Numbered from the stretch's first letter, positions 25,117 to 33,899 are shown. The stretch is DNA of 64,000 bases from Ornithinimicrobium cryptoxanthini (GCF_023923205.1 NZ_CP099490.1:3348001-3412000), one strand, 5' to 3'. A program made the numbers and translations. Notes: generated by a model not told the origin, from the sequence alone.

Positions 25117-25680
25117 ATGGGGATTGTGACTGTCATCCCGCAGTCGGGTCCGTTGACCCGGGACGACCTGGAGTTGCTGCGCAGCGCCGAGGGTGGGTCC
25201 GGGGTGCGCTACGAACTGCTCGACGGGAGCGTCATCATGACGCCGTCGCCGGGTAGGTGGCACCAGACTGCGGCGTTCGAGTTGGCCAGATTGCTTCGCA
25301 ACTCGAAGCCAGACGACCTCGTCGTGCTGATGGCTCCGTTTGATGTCGCGCTGGCAAAGGACACGGTGCTGCAACCCGACATCCTCGTGGCCCGACGCGG
25401 CGAACTGACCGACGCCGACCTCCCAGCTCCGCCCGTCCTCGCGGTCGAGGTGCTTTCACCGAGCACTCGGCGCATCGACCTGACGCTGAAGTGGGACCGG
25501 TTCCGCGAGGCCGGTTGCCAGTCCTACTGGGCTATCGACCCTTTCGAACCCACAGTCACGGTGTGGGAGTTGCGCGACGGTGATTATCACGAGGTGTTGG
25601 TCGCTCATGGTGCGGAGAGAGTCAGCGTGACCGCTCCGTTCCCTCTGGAGTTCACTCCGGCCGACCTGCTGCAGGACTGA
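25117..25680 (+). CDS. Uma2-family (PD-(D/E)xK fold) protein
   Basis: A 187-residue protein of the Uma2/DUF820 family, which has a restriction-endonuclease-like fold and is often proposed as a nuclease of unknown target. Visible motifs are VRYELLDGSVIMTPSPGRWH, LQPDILVARRGEL (active-site Asp) and VLAVEVLSPSTRRIDLTLKW, where E and K complete a PD-(D/E)xK-like centre, then REAGCQSYWAIDP. Uma2 genes are often scattered and isolated, as here. The start ATG follows AAAGGGGG. Confidence 0.85.
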   Translation: MGIVTVIPQSGPLTRDDLELLRSAEGGSGVRYELLDGSVIMTPSPGRWHQTAAFELARLLRNSKPDDLVVLMAPFDVALAKDTVLQPDILVARRGELTDADLPAPPVLAVEVLSPSTRRIDLTLKWDRFREAGCQSYWAIDPFEPTVTVWELRDGDYHEVLVAHGAERVSVTAPFPLEFTPADLLQD

Positions 25681-25731
25681 GCACCAAAAAACGGGTGGCC
25701 GTGGGGCGACGCGACCCAGAGGATGGTGCAC

Positions 25732-26556
25732 ATGGACCTGACTTCACTGGACCACCTGCCGCAGGACACGTTGTGGGACGCCCGGGCTGCGGCGGCATAC
25801 GACACTCCCGGCACGGGCATGTTTGCGCCGCAGGTCATCGGCCCAACCGCCGACCGGTTGGCGGAGCTGGCCGCAGGTGGCGCGGCACTTGAGTTCGCCG
25901 TCGGGACGGGGCGGGTGGCGATCCTGCTGGCCGAGCGCGGGGTGCCGGTCACCGGGATCGAGCTGTCTGCGCCGATGATCGAGCGGCTGCGGGAGAAGGT
26001 GGACGAGCAGACGCTCCCCGTCGTCCACGGCGACATGGCCACGACCCGCGTCGGCGGTGACTTCTCGCTGGTCTATCTGGTGTTCAACACGATCGGGAAC
26101 CTGCTGACGCAGGACGAACAGGTCGAGTGCTTCCGCAACGCGGCGGCCCACCTGCAGCCCGGCGGCCGGTTCGTGATCGAGCTGTGGGTGCCGGACCTGC
26201 GTGGGGCCTCACCGACGGCGCCGGCGCAGGTGTTCACCGCCGAGGACGGATATGTCGGCCTCGACGTCATCGACACCGTGGGGCAACGGATCGTGTCGCA
26301 CCACTTCCGCTTCGACCAGGGTCCCAGTGACCCGGACGCCAGTGACCAGGACGCCAGTGACCAGCACCCCAGCGGCCGGCGACGAGCCACTGTGGACCGG
26401 ACGCCGCACCGCTACATCTGGCCCGCTGAGTTGGACCTGATGGCGCGGCTGGCCGGCCTGGAGTTGGAGACCCGTCACGCCGACTGGGAGGGTTCGGCGT
26501 TCACGGCGGACTCGGGGTCGCACGTCTCGGTCTATCGCCTCGGGCCCGCTGACTGA
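25732..26556 (+). CDS. Class I SAM-dependent methyltransferase
   Basis: A 274-residue methyltransferase. The SAM loop is ALEFAVGTGRVAILLAERGV, followed by VTGIELSAPMIERLREK and the acidic DM in VVHGDMATTRVGGDFSLVY. A hydrophilic insert of about 15 residues near 200-215 comes from a three-copy 15-bp tandem repeat (26324-26368). ATG 25732 was preferred over ATG 25723 because AGAGGA is then properly spaced. The methyl acceptor is unknown. Confidence 0.85.
   Translation: MDLTSLDHLPQDTLWDARAAAAYDTPGTGMFAPQVIGPTADRLAELAAGGAALEFAVGTGRVAILLAERGVPVTGIELSAPMIERLREKVDEQTLPVVHGDMATTRVGGDFSLVYLVFNTIGNLLTQDEQVECFRNAAAHLQPGGRFVIELWVPDLRGASPTAPAQVFTAEDGYVGLDVIDTVGQRIVSHHFRFDQGPSDPDASDQDASDQHPSGRRRATVDRTPHRYIWPAELDLMARLAGLELETRHADWEGSAFTADSGSHVSVYRLGPAD
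26324..26368 (+). repeat. 15-bp tandem repeat inside the methyltransferase gene
   Basis: Three units, CCAGTGACCCGGACG, CCAGTGACCAGGACG and CCAGTGACCAGCACC, encode a Ser/Asp/Gln-rich loop. The period is a multiple of three, so copy-number change would keep the frame. Confidence 0.85.
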
Positions 26557-26588
26557 CCGGTGCCAGCCCCGACCGCCCGTGCGAGACA

Positions 26589-27878
26589 ATGGCGCTCGTG
26601 GCCACAGAAACCCCAGACGTCAGGACCCGGCGCCTGCTGACGTGGCTCGGCGCGGGCCTGCTCGCTGGAGGTATGCCGGTCCACGAGGTCGAGGAGGACG
26701 TCCGGGAGGTGGCCGCGACCCTGGGGCACGCCGGCATCCAGGTGGCCTGCTCCCCCAACGCGGTGACCCTCTCCCTGTCCTCGGGGCAACCGGCCTCGTT
26801 CGAGCGGGTCGAGGGCGGCATCCGCCTCGACCAGCTGGCGGAGGTCTCCGTGCTCCAGGCGGGGCTGCGCACCGGCGCGATCGAGGTCGAGGATGCCCTG
26901 GACCGGCTGGGCACGTTGCGGGCCCAGCCGCACCGCTATGCGCACGGCGGCCTGCTCGCCGGCGGCATCCTGGCGGCGGTCGGCATCGCGCTGGTCCTCG
27001 CGCCGAGCTGGCCCTCGGTCGGGTTCGCTGCGCTGATCGCTCCGGCGACGGTCGGGCTGATGGTGCTCGCGCGCCGCAGCCCGCTGGTGCAGACCCTGCT
27101 GCCATTCTTCGCGGCGTTCGCGGCGGGGATGATCGCGTTCTGGGCGGCGCGGCAGGACCTGCTCGACTCACCGCTGTGGACGCTGATCGCCGCGATCGCC
27201 GTGCTGCTGCCCGGCGCGGTGATCGTGACCGGACTGACCGAGCTGGCTGCCGGCTCGATGCTGGCCGGCACGGCGCGGCTGGGCCACGGGGCCACCCAGC
27301 TGCTGCTCTTTGCCCTCGGGCTCGGCAGCGCCGTCGTGCTGCTCCACGTCCCGATCGAGGACCTGGACCCGACGCGACCGGCCGGGCTGGGCTGGTGGGC
27401 CCCGCTGCTGGGCGTGGTCGTGGTGACGGTCGCGATCTCGCTGATGGAGTCGGTCTCCATCGCCATGGTGCCGTGGGTGCTGGCCACGATCCTGGCGACC
27501 TTCGTGGCGATGAGCGCTGGCAACGCGATGTCGGAAGCGCCGTGGGTGGGGGCGTTCCTCGGCGCTGCCGCGGCCAGCCTCGTGTCCTCGGTGGTGGAGT
27601 TCCTGCGCCCACAGGTGCCGCGGGTGATCGCCTTCCTGCCCAGCTTCTGGCTCCTGGTGCCCGGTTCGCTAGGCCTGGTGTCGCTGACTCGGATCCAGGT
27701 CGCCCCCGACGCGGCGATCGGGGCCGTCGGTGGGGTGACGGTGATTGTCGCCGCGATCGCGCTCGGCATCGTCGTCGGCGCCAGCCTCGCCCGGCCGCTG
27801 CGCTCGGTCGCCCGTCGCATCGGGTTGCTGCCGCTGCTGCAGCGCCTGCCGCGCAACCTGCGCGCCCCAGCTGGCTGA
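26589..27878 (+). CDS. Threonine/serine exporter family (ThrE-type) membrane protein
   Basis: A 429-residue integral membrane protein of the ThrE family, which exports threonine and serine using proton motive force. The N-terminal cytoplasmic DUF1212-type domain has LLAGGMPVHEVEEDVREVAA and CSPNAVTLSLS. About ten hydrophobic segments follow (roughly residues 118-415), including the conserved ALIAPATVGLM and LLPGAVIVTGLTELAAGSML. The exporter halves are fused, as in Corynebacterium ThrE. The substrate is inferred from the family. Confidence 0.87.
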   Translation: MALVATETPDVRTRRLLTWLGAGLLAGGMPVHEVEEDVREVAATLGHAGIQVACSPNAVTLSLSSGQPASFERVEGGIRLDQLAEVSVLQAGLRTGAIEVEDALDRLGTLRAQPHRYAHGGLLAGGILAAVGIALVLAPSWPSVGFAALIAPATVGLMVLARRSPLVQTLLPFFAAFAAGMIAFWAARQDLLDSPLWTLIAAIAVLLPGAVIVTGLTELAAGSMLAGTARLGHGATQLLLFALGLGSAVVLLHVPIEDLDPTRPAGLGWWAPLLGVVVVTVAISLMESVSIAMVPWVLATILATFVAMSAGNAMSEAPWVGAFLGAAAASLVSSVVEFLRPQVPRVIAFLPSFWLLVPGSLGLVSLTRIQVAPDAAIGAVGGVTVIVAAIALGIVVGASLARPLRSVARRIGLLPLLQRLPRNLRAPAG

Positions 27879-27950
27879 GACCGACGCTGCCGGAGGTCGT
27901 GCCGACCTGGGCCCTGTCACCGGAGCGTCAGAGGACGCGTGTCTCCGTCC

Positions 27951-28379
27951 TCATTCATCGCTCCGAGCACGCCAGGCGGACAGCGCCAACAAGGCAGCAG
28001 TCGGTGTCCACATGGCCCGCTCCGGCCAGGACGGCGAGATGCCGTTCACGACGGCGCCGACGCCCATGAGGGTGGCGACTCCGGTGAGAACGTGGCGGCG
28101 CACTCGCACCGGGGTGCGCGGACTCGCGACCGCCACAGCGAGCCCGGAGTAGAGCAGCGCAGCCCCGGCGCTGACGCGTCTGAGGCCGTGCGGCAAGACG
28201 CCGGAGTGAGCGCCACCGTAGCTCGCGCGACCCCAGGGGGCGCCCGCCGCGAGTGCAAGTTGGAAAGTGGCGAGACCACCAAGACCGACAGCGGTCACTC
28301 TGCGTTCAAGGGAGGGCAATTGGCCTGCAGCAACCGATCGATGCGATCGCGTCCCGTTCATCTGGTCATCATTCCGCAT
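27951..28379 (-). CDS. Hypothetical membrane protein
   Basis: A 142-residue protein with about four hydrophobic stretches (AVGLGGLATFQLALAAGAPWG, RVSAGAALLYSGLAVAVASP, LTGVATLMGVGAVVNGI, WTPTAALLALSAWRA). Small four-helix proteins of this sort are common in actinobacteria and unnamed. ATG 28379 is used; ATG 28358 is possible. It lies just downstream of the TetR gene on the same strand. Confidence 0.65.
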   Translation of the reverse strand: MRNDDQMNGTRSHRSVAAGQLPSLERRVTAVGLGGLATFQLALAAGAPWGRASYGGAHSGVLPHGLRRVSAGAALLYSGLAVAVASPRTPVRVRRHVLTGVATLMGVGAVVNGISPSWPERAMWTPTAALLALSAWRARSDE

Positions 28380-28424
28380 CCGGCGCCTACAGGCGGACAG
28401 AGTTTGCGGGGCAGTGGGCGGGCC

Positions 28425-29054
28425 CTAGGGCACTAAGCCGGTCAGATAGCTGCGCAGGACCGATGAGATCTCCGCCTTGGACTCCGGGGTTCCAGGCGGG
28501 GCCGCGGACAGAGACCCGACCCCCACGAGCCGATCGAACTGGAGCCCGTCGATGAGGGCAATCAGACCGTCGGCCTGCCGCGGCGGATCGACGGCACCGA
28601 GCCGGGTGAGCGCAGCCGCCGCCAGTTTCCGGAAGACGTCTCCGGCGTGCAAGATCTCGCGCAGGTCCGGGTCTGAGGCGACCTCGATCTCGCACGCCAT
28701 CCGTGCCAACGTGCGTTCCGACTCCTCGAGGATCTGACCGTCGACGAAGGCCGCGACCGCATCGGCCAGCTGGCTAGCCTCCGCAAGCCTGCCGGAACGC
28801 GACCGTGGCACCTCGACGGCTTCGGTCGCAGGGACCGACACCTGAGCCAGTCGCTCGTGGGTGATGTCCGCGAGGCGGAAGAGCACGCCACGCAGCAGTT
28901 CGCGGCGGCTCCTGAAGTGGTATGACGCGGTGCCCGAGGGCACGCCAGCGGCGGCGTCCACGGCGCGGTGGGTCAGCGCTCTCACCCCGCTGCTGGCGAT
29001 CACGCTGATCGCTGCGTCGGCAAGCAGCTGTGGTCGGTCGCTCGTGACAGGCAT
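28425..29054 (-). CDS. TetR/AcrR family transcriptional regulator
   Basis: A 209-residue repressor-type protein. The N-terminal helix-turn-helix (about 8-55) has LADAAISVIASSGVRALTHR, AVDAAAGVPSGTASYHFRS and RRELLRGVLFRL, the classic TetR pattern. The C-terminal ligand domain is helical (QLADAVAAFVDGQILEESER). ATG 29054 has AGAGG upstream. It diverges from the epimerase operon across 88 bases that contain the palindrome at 29099-29126, so it very likely controls both itself and that operon. Confidence 0.9.
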   Translation of the reverse strand: MPVTSDRPQLLADAAISVIASSGVRALTHRAVDAAAGVPSGTASYHFRSRRELLRGVLFRLADITHERLAQVSVPATEAVEVPRSRSGRLAEASQLADAVAAFVDGQILEESERTLARMACEIEVASDPDLREILHAGDVFRKLAAAALTRLGAVDPPRQADGLIALIDGLQFDRLVGVGSLSAAPPGTPESKAEISSVLRSYLTGLVP

Positions 29055-29098
29055 CCTCAAAACCTCTTCCGTTGTGGACCCTAGGGCTGTACTCTACC

Positions 29099-29126
29099 GC
29101 TACAGGTGTAGTGCTACATCTGTAGC
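29099..29126. promoter_or_regulatory. TetR operator: double CTACAnnTGTAG palindrome
   Basis: GCTACAGGTGTAG, tg, CTACATCTGTAGC: 13-base arms with one mismatch, each arm itself containing CTACAnnTGTAG. It ends 16 bases before the epimerase start, over the likely promoter or leader. AAGGAG at 29131 follows immediately. Confidence 0.75.
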
Positions 29127-29142
29127 GACTAAGGAGCCTGAA

Positions 29143-30066
29143 GTGTCTGAGAAACAGTTGCACGCGGTGGTCGGGGCAGCAGGCGCAACGGGCCAGCGCG
29201 TGGTCGCCCATCTCCTGGAGGCCGGGTGCCGCGTTCGCGCCCTCACCCGGGACGGTCGCCCGGTCGGGCATCCCAACGCGGAGCTGAGCACGGTCGACGC
29301 GCGGGATCCAGTGGCGCTGGTCGCGGCGACGGACGGTGCTGCGGTGATCCACCACTGCGCGATGCCGCCGATCGGACGGTGGCAGCAGGACTTTGCGCCG
29401 CTCACTGACGCGGTCATCGTTGCAGCGGGGGCCACGGGTGCCCGGGTTGTCTACGCCGACGACACGTGGATGTACGGGCGGGTCAGCGGGCCCATGACCC
29501 CGGACCTGCCTTACCGGCCGGTCGGCCCGCTAGGGGTGTTGCGCGCCTGGCTGGCCGAGCGTCTGGAGCATGCCGCGGCCACGGGACGGATCCGCCTGTC
29601 CATCGTGCGAGCCGGCGAGCTGTACGGCCCAGGAGTGCGGTCGATGATCGCTGGGAACGTGTTCGACGGCGTGGGACCCACCTCCCAGGCACTGTGGTTC
29701 GGCTCACCTGATCTGCCGATCACCCCGACATACATCGACGACTTTGCTCGAACCGTGGCAACGGTGGGCCGCCAGGACACGGCGGACTGCGCGGTCTGGC
29801 ACGTCCCGAGCCCGGAACCGACCACCGGCCGCCAGTTCGTGAGGCTCGTCGCTGAGCAAGCGGACCGGCGGGCCTCGGTGACCGCGGTGCGCACCTGGCA
29901 CCTTCGCGCTCTGGGCAGCGTCGTGCCGCTCGCCCGCAAGGGCGTTGAGCTGCTCTACCAGTTCGAACAGCCCTTCGTGATCGACGGAACAGCGACGATG
30001 AGAGCTTTCGATCTGTCGCCGACCCCGTACTCCGTCGGTGTGCAGGAGTCGTTGTCGTGTCCCTGA
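29143..30066 (+). CDS. NAD(P)-dependent epimerase/reductase (atypical SDR)
   Basis: A 307-residue Rossmann protein. The N-terminal AVVGAAGATGQRVVAHLLE binds NAD(P). Further features are VRALTRDGRP, VVYADDTWMYG (the Tyr-containing strand region, in place of a classic YxxxK) and LSIVRAGELYGPGVRS. It resembles NAD-dependent epimerase/dehydratase family proteins. GTG 29143 has AAGGAG at 29131-29136, giving 6-base spacing. It is the first gene of the TetR-controlled operon. Confidence 0.87.
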   Translation: MSEKQLHAVVGAAGATGQRVVAHLLEAGCRVRALTRDGRPVGHPNAELSTVDARDPVALVAATDGAAVIHHCAMPPIGRWQQDFAPLTDAVIVAAGATGARVVYADDTWMYGRVSGPMTPDLPYRPVGPLGVLRAWLAERLEHAAATGRIRLSIVRAGELYGPGVRSMIAGNVFDGVGPTSQALWFGSPDLPITPTYIDDFARTVATVGRQDTADCAVWHVPSPEPTTGRQFVRLVAEQADRRASVTAVRTWHLRALGSVVPLARKGVELLYQFEQPFVIDGTATMRAFDLSPTPYSVGVQESLSCP

Positions 30067-30098
30067 TCCAGAAGTCCCTGATCGAGGAGGGGCAGCAC

Positions 30099-31034
30099 GT
30101 GCCGGCTGAACCCGAGCGCACAGCTTCCTCGGCCGGACGGGTGGGCGGCGGGGCCGTCGTCCGATTCATCCGCCGACGACCCCTGGTGTCGTTCTTCCTG
30201 TGGGCCTACACGGTGGGACAGGTCCTGCCGTGGTCGGTGGCGCTGGCCGGGCTGTCGGAACGGGTATGGCTGATGACGGGAGCGGTGGTGGTCAGCACGT
30301 TAGTCGGCCTGCTCCTGCCCGCCCTGGTCATCACCCGCATCGTCGACGGGCCCGAAGGGCTTCACCGCCTGTGGCGGCGCGCGGTGAACGTGCGCGTCGG
30401 CGCGGTCTGGGCCGCGGCCGCATTCCTGCTGGTGCCCGCCGTGACCCTGGGCGTCGGGCTGCTGATCGGCGGCGCGCCTGCGGACCGGTCCGCAGGCTTC
30501 CTGCTCACCGCCGTCGGTCCCCACTTCCTGCTACCCCTGGTGATCACCTTCGGGCTCATCAACTGGTGGGAAGAGGTTGCCTGGATGGGCTTCGTCCAGG
30601 TTCGGCTGCAGGACTGGCGCGGCCCGCTGCTGGCCGCCGTGACCGTGGCGCCGCTGTTCGCGCTGCAGCACAGCGCCCTGATCGCTGGGCAGGGCGCCCT
30701 GGCCGCGGCGGTGCTGCTGGTCATGCTGTCGGTGCTGGCCGTGCCGTTCCGGATCGCCGTTGGCTGGGCCTACCACCGCACTGGCAGCCTCTTCCTGGTC
30801 GGGCTCATCCACGCGGTCGGCAACGCCGCAACCGGTGGCGACGGGATCAACGCGGGCTACCTGCGCCATCTGTATCCGGGCAACACCGACGTGACGATGG
30901 CGCACCTGCTCGCGATGTTCCTGCTCGGGTTGCTCGTGCTCATCGTCACCCGCGGCCGACTCCTTGAGGTCGACACCGCCACGTTGCCACCACGGGCCGC
31001 GGCGACCGCGCACAGGACGCAGGACGAGTCATGA
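30099..31034 (+). CDS. CPBP-family intramembrane protease-like protein
   Basis: A polytopic membrane protein of about 311 residues in the CPBP (Abi) family of glutamate-type intramembrane proteases. Motif 1 is WWEEVAWMGFVQVRL (the Glu pair present, but the Arg of EExxxR replaced by Met), motif 2 is LFALQHSAL, and a third conserved His is in GLIHAVGN. GTG 30099 was preferred because GAGGAGGGG lies 6 bases upstream; GTG 30057 would overlap the previous gene. Substrate and activity are unknown. Confidence 0.83.
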   Translation: MPAEPERTASSAGRVGGGAVVRFIRRRPLVSFFLWAYTVGQVLPWSVALAGLSERVWLMTGAVVVSTLVGLLLPALVITRIVDGPEGLHRLWRRAVNVRVGAVWAAAAFLLVPAVTLGVGLLIGGAPADRSAGFLLTAVGPHFLLPLVITFGLINWWEEVAWMGFVQVRLQDWRGPLLAAVTVAPLFALQHSALIAGQGALAAAVLLVMLSVLAVPFRIAVGWAYHRTGSLFLVGLIHAVGNAATGGDGINAGYLRHLYPGNTDVTMAHLLAMFLLGLLVLIVTRGRLLEVDTATLPPRAAATAHRTQDES

Positions 31035-31567
31035 TCGGGGACAGGTGGGGAGTGACCGACAGCGAAACGGCCCTGCCCTACGCGTGCGATGAGTTCATGA
31101 GCCCGCCCACGCTTCAGGTATGGCGAGGGGTGACGGTGCATGCGCCGCCGGAGGCCCTCTGGCCGTGGCTGACACAGGTCAGGGTCGCGCCCTACTCCTA
31201 CGACTGGATCGACAACGCCGGTCGCCGCTCGCCGCGCGAGCTCCTCGGCCTGCCTGAGCCCGTGGTCGGTGACAGGTACACCACGTCGGGGCGACGTGAG
31301 ATGGGTCGCATCGTCTCGATCGACCACGGACGCCAGTTCACCGGAACGATCCTCGGGGCGTTCATGTCCTATCTGCTCGTGCCAGACGAGCACGAGACCA
31401 CACGGTTGTTGCTCAAGGTCGTCATGAACCCCGGGCGCCTGCTCGCGCCAGCTGTCTCCGTCGGCGATCTAGTCATGGCCAGACGTCAGTTGTTGAATTT
31501 CAAGGCGCTCGCCGAGCAGGGGCCGCGCCCACCCGCGACCACCACCACCAAACAGCCGCCGTCCTGA
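31031..31567 (+). CDS. SRPBCC-like protein (first of two)
   Basis: A 178-residue protein overlapping the CPBP gene by four bases (ATGA), so the two are translationally coupled. It looks like a polyketide-cyclase/START-like domain: VWRGVTVHAPPEALWPWLTQ, VAPYSYDWIDNAGRRSPREL and MGRIVSIDHGRQFTGTIL. The C-terminal tail is Pro/Thr-rich. The ligand is unknown. Confidence 0.78.
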   Translation: MIGDRWGVTDSETALPYACDEFMSPPTLQVWRGVTVHAPPEALWPWLTQVRVAPYSYDWIDNAGRRSPRELLGLPEPVVGDRYTTSGRREMGRIVSIDHGRQFTGTILGAFMSYLLVPDEHETTRLLLKVVMNPGRLLAPAVSVGDLVMARRQLLNFKALAEQGPRPPATTTTKQPPS

Positions 31568-31595
31568 CGGCGTTGGCCTGACAAAGGAGAAGCAC

Positions 31596-32042
31596 ATGGA
31601 TGTGCGCACAGACGGACACTCCACCACGACCCCACACGTGGTGTGGTCCTTGTTGTCGGCCATCGAGGCCTGGCCGCAGTGGACGCCCACCGTCACCTCC
31701 GTGACGAGGGAGAAAACTGAAGCTGACAGCCCACGGGCTTCTGACGGCATCGGCGTGGGAAGCAGATTCTCGGTGACGCAACCGCGGCTGGGCAAAGCCA
31801 GCTGGGTGGTCACGGAGTGGCAGGAGGGACGGTCCTTCACCTGGGTGTCCCGGCGACCGGGCATCCGCACGACCGCCACCCATCAGCTGCACCCTCAGGA
31901 TGGGGGGACGCGCATCGAGTTGGCCATCACCTGGGACGGCCCGGGAACTTGGCTGGTCCGTGCGCTGTTTGGGCGAATGACCCAGCGCTACACGGACATC
32001 GAACTCAACTCGTTGGTGACAGCCGCGGAGGCCAGGGGGTAG
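31596..32042 (+). CDS. SRPBCC-family protein (second of two)
   Basis: A 148-residue START-like protein: HVVWSLLSAIEAWPQWTPTV, GVGSRFSVTQPRLGKASWVV and LVRALFGRMTQRYTDIELNS. It is the fourth gene of the unit that starts at 29143. A tandem pair of SRPBCC proteins beside an epimerase and a membrane protease-like protein suggests handling of a hydrophobic compound, which may also be the TetR ligand. That is inference. Confidence 0.8.
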   Translation: MDVRTDGHSTTTPHVVWSLLSAIEAWPQWTPTVTSVTREKTEADSPRASDGIGVGSRFSVTQPRLGKASWVVTEWQEGRSFTWVSRRPGIRTTATHQLHPQDGGTRIELAITWDGPGTWLVRALFGRMTQRYTDIELNSLVTAAEARG

Positions 32043-32086
32043 CGCGACGGCGGGCGGCCCCGCAGCGTGCGGGTGAGAATCGGGAC

Positions 32087-33064
32087 ATGCACGACGTCGC
32101 CACCCTCGCCCCGATGCTGCCGAGCCCGAGGGGCCCGCTGAGCGAACGTGTCGTGGCGGACCTGCGCACCGACCCCTCACGACTGGCGCAGCGGCCCACT
32201 GGCCTGGACGCGGCCGACGACACCGATGCCGCCCTCGCCCTGTGGATGCTGCACGAGCTGTCCTACCGCGGGTTCGACGATGTGAGCCCCGACGCGGAGT
32301 GGGAGCCAGCCGTCCTCACCGTCCGCCGGGAGCTGCAGCGTGACCTTGAGGGCCGGTTGCGAGACCGGTGGCCGGGACACGAAACACGAGGCGGCGACCT
32401 CGCCGACGAGCTGATGCGCTTCATCGAGGCCGACGACGGGCCGTCCGTCGCGTCCTACGTGCACACCCGCGCGACGCGGGAGCAGGTGCTCGAGCTCGTC
32501 CGCTGGCGCTCGATCTATCACCTCAGGGAGTCCGACCCCTCCACCTGGACCCTCCCCCGGCTGACCGTGGGCCCCAAGGCAGCGCTGGCCGAGCTGCAGT
32601 ATGACGAGTACGGCGCGGGCCGGCCCGACCGGTTGCACTCGCACCTGTTTGCCGAGGGCATGCGGGCCCTGGGCCTCAGCACCCACTACGGCGCCTATGT
32701 CGACGAGTGCCCGCTGGAGGTGCTGGAGATGAACAACGTGATGAGCCTGTTCGGCCTCCACGGGCGCCTCCGCGGAGCCTCGATGGGGCACCTGGCGGCG
32801 TTTGAGGTGACCAGCTCCGTCCCGAGCGGCCACCTTGCGCGCGGGCTCCAGCGGTTGGGGATGCCCGAGCTTGTCGACTACTACACGGAGCACGTCGTGG
32901 CCGACTCCGTCCACGACCAGATCGCCGTGCGGCTGATCTGCGCGGCCCTGGCGACGGACGAGCCCGAGCAGGCGCAGGACATCTTCTTCGGCGCCTTCAC
33001 CTGTCTGGATCAGGAGGCCCGCTTTGCCCGGGCGATCCTGGACCGTTGGGCGGTGGCCGCGTGA
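32087..33064 (+). CDS. Iron-containing redox enzyme family protein (haem-oxygenase-like diiron fold)
   Basis: A 325-residue protein of the haem-oxygenase-like diiron oxidase class. Candidate metal ligands lie in LHELSYRGF (His-Glu near 50-52), LAELQYDEYGAGRPDRLHSH and DYYTEHVVADSVHDQIAV, the spacing expected for a six-ligand centre. The reaction is unknown; relatives cleave or oxidise amino acids and fatty acids. It overlaps the CDGSH gene by four bases, a strong hint of a shared function. Confidence 0.8.
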   Translation: MHDVATLAPMLPSPRGPLSERVVADLRTDPSRLAQRPTGLDAADDTDAALALWMLHELSYRGFDDVSPDAEWEPAVLTVRRELQRDLEGRLRDRWPGHETRGGDLADELMRFIEADDGPSVASYVHTRATREQVLELVRWRSIYHLRESDPSTWTLPRLTVGPKAALAELQYDEYGAGRPDRLHSHLFAEGMRALGLSTHYGAYVDECPLEVLEMNNVMSLFGLHGRLRGASMGHLAAFEVTSSVPSGHLARGLQRLGMPELVDYYTEHVVADSVHDQIAVRLICAALATDEPEQAQDIFFGAFTCLDQEARFARAILDRWAVAA

Positions 33065-33267
33065 CCGACAGCCCGTCCGGCCAGGTCATCGTGTGCCCTG
33101 GCGGCCCGATGCTGCTGCGCGGGGCCCGCAGCTTCACCGACGACGACGGCACCGTGCACGACATCGACCGTCCGGTGGTGGCCGTCTGCCGCTGCACCTT
33201 CTCCAGCGTCCTGCCGTGGTGCGACAGCACCCACAAGCGGCTGCCGGATGAAAGGCGTCCGACCTAG
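33061..33267 (+). CDS. CDGSH iron-sulfur domain protein
   Basis: A 68-residue protein with the 2Fe-2S ligand motif CRCTFSSVLPWCDSTHK, matching C-x-C-x2-S-x3-P-x-C-D-x2-H. It starts with GTGA, overlapping the diiron gene's stop, so translation is coupled. It probably passes electrons or a cluster to the diiron protein; that is inference. Its stop overlaps the convergent methyltransferase by four bases. Confidence 0.9.
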   Translation: MTDSPSGQVIVCPGGPMLLRGARSFTDDDGTVHDIDRPVVAVCRCTFSSVLPWCDSTHKRLPDERRPT

Positions 33268-33899
33268 CGAGCGTCCGCAGCAGGCGGCCGGCGCAGACCC
33301 ACGAGGACACCGCTCTCACCGGTGCGCACCTCGGTCACCTGCAACCCGTATGACGAGGGGTCAAGTTCGGCACACTGGTCCGCGGTGCCCAGCTGGAGCA
33401 CGGCTGCCCCGTCCAGAGCCAGGTGGTCTCGGATGAGGCCGAGGCAGCGCCGCGCCACGGCGAGCCCGTCGGTCCCGCCGTCGATCGCCAGCAGCGGATC
33501 CTCGGGGAAGCGCCCCGTCTGGTGAGCCGGCACCCACGGCGGGTCGGCGATGATCACCGCAAAGACCTCATCGCTGCCCACGACCTCGGTCATGTCGCCA
33601 CCGCGCACCTCGACCCAGTCGTCCAGCCGCCCCGCGGCGGCGTTGCGCGCTGTCAGCTCGACAGCGGCCGGGTTGATGTCGACCGCCACCAGCTGCCGAC
33701 GTGAGTCGGCCGGGGTGAGCGTGGTCGCGAGCAGGCCGATGTGCCCCGCGCCGCAGCAGAGCTCGAGCACCGGCCCCGCGGGCGCCGCAGCCATCAGGTC
33801 CGCTGCCCACCGCGACTGGTCGGCGGTCCACCACCGCGGCTCCAGGACCCGGCTGTCATAAGCGATGGCCAGGCCACAGAAGTCCATCGTCGGAGTCAC
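33264..33899 (-). CDS. HemK/PrmC-like N5-glutamine or N6-adenine methyltransferase
   Basis: A 211-residue SAM methyltransferase. The SAM loop is VLELCCGAGHIGLLATTL, followed by LVAVDINPAAVELTARNAA. The catalytic motif is ADPPWVP, corresponding to the (N/D)PPY of PrmC-type enzymes but with Trp in the Tyr position. Lacking the PrmC N-terminal domain, it may modify a protein glutamine, rRNA or a small molecule. Confidence 0.82.
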   Translation of the reverse strand: MTPTMDFCGLAIAYDSRVLEPRWWTADQSRWAADLMAAAPAGPVLELCCGAGHIGLLATTLTPADSRRQLVAVDINPAAVELTARNAAAGRLDDWVEVRGGDMTEVVGSDEVFAVIIADPPWVPAHQTGRFPEDPLLAIDGGTDGLAVARRCLGLIRDHLALDGAAVLQLGTADQCAELDPSSYGLQVTEVRTGESGVLVGLRRPPAADAR

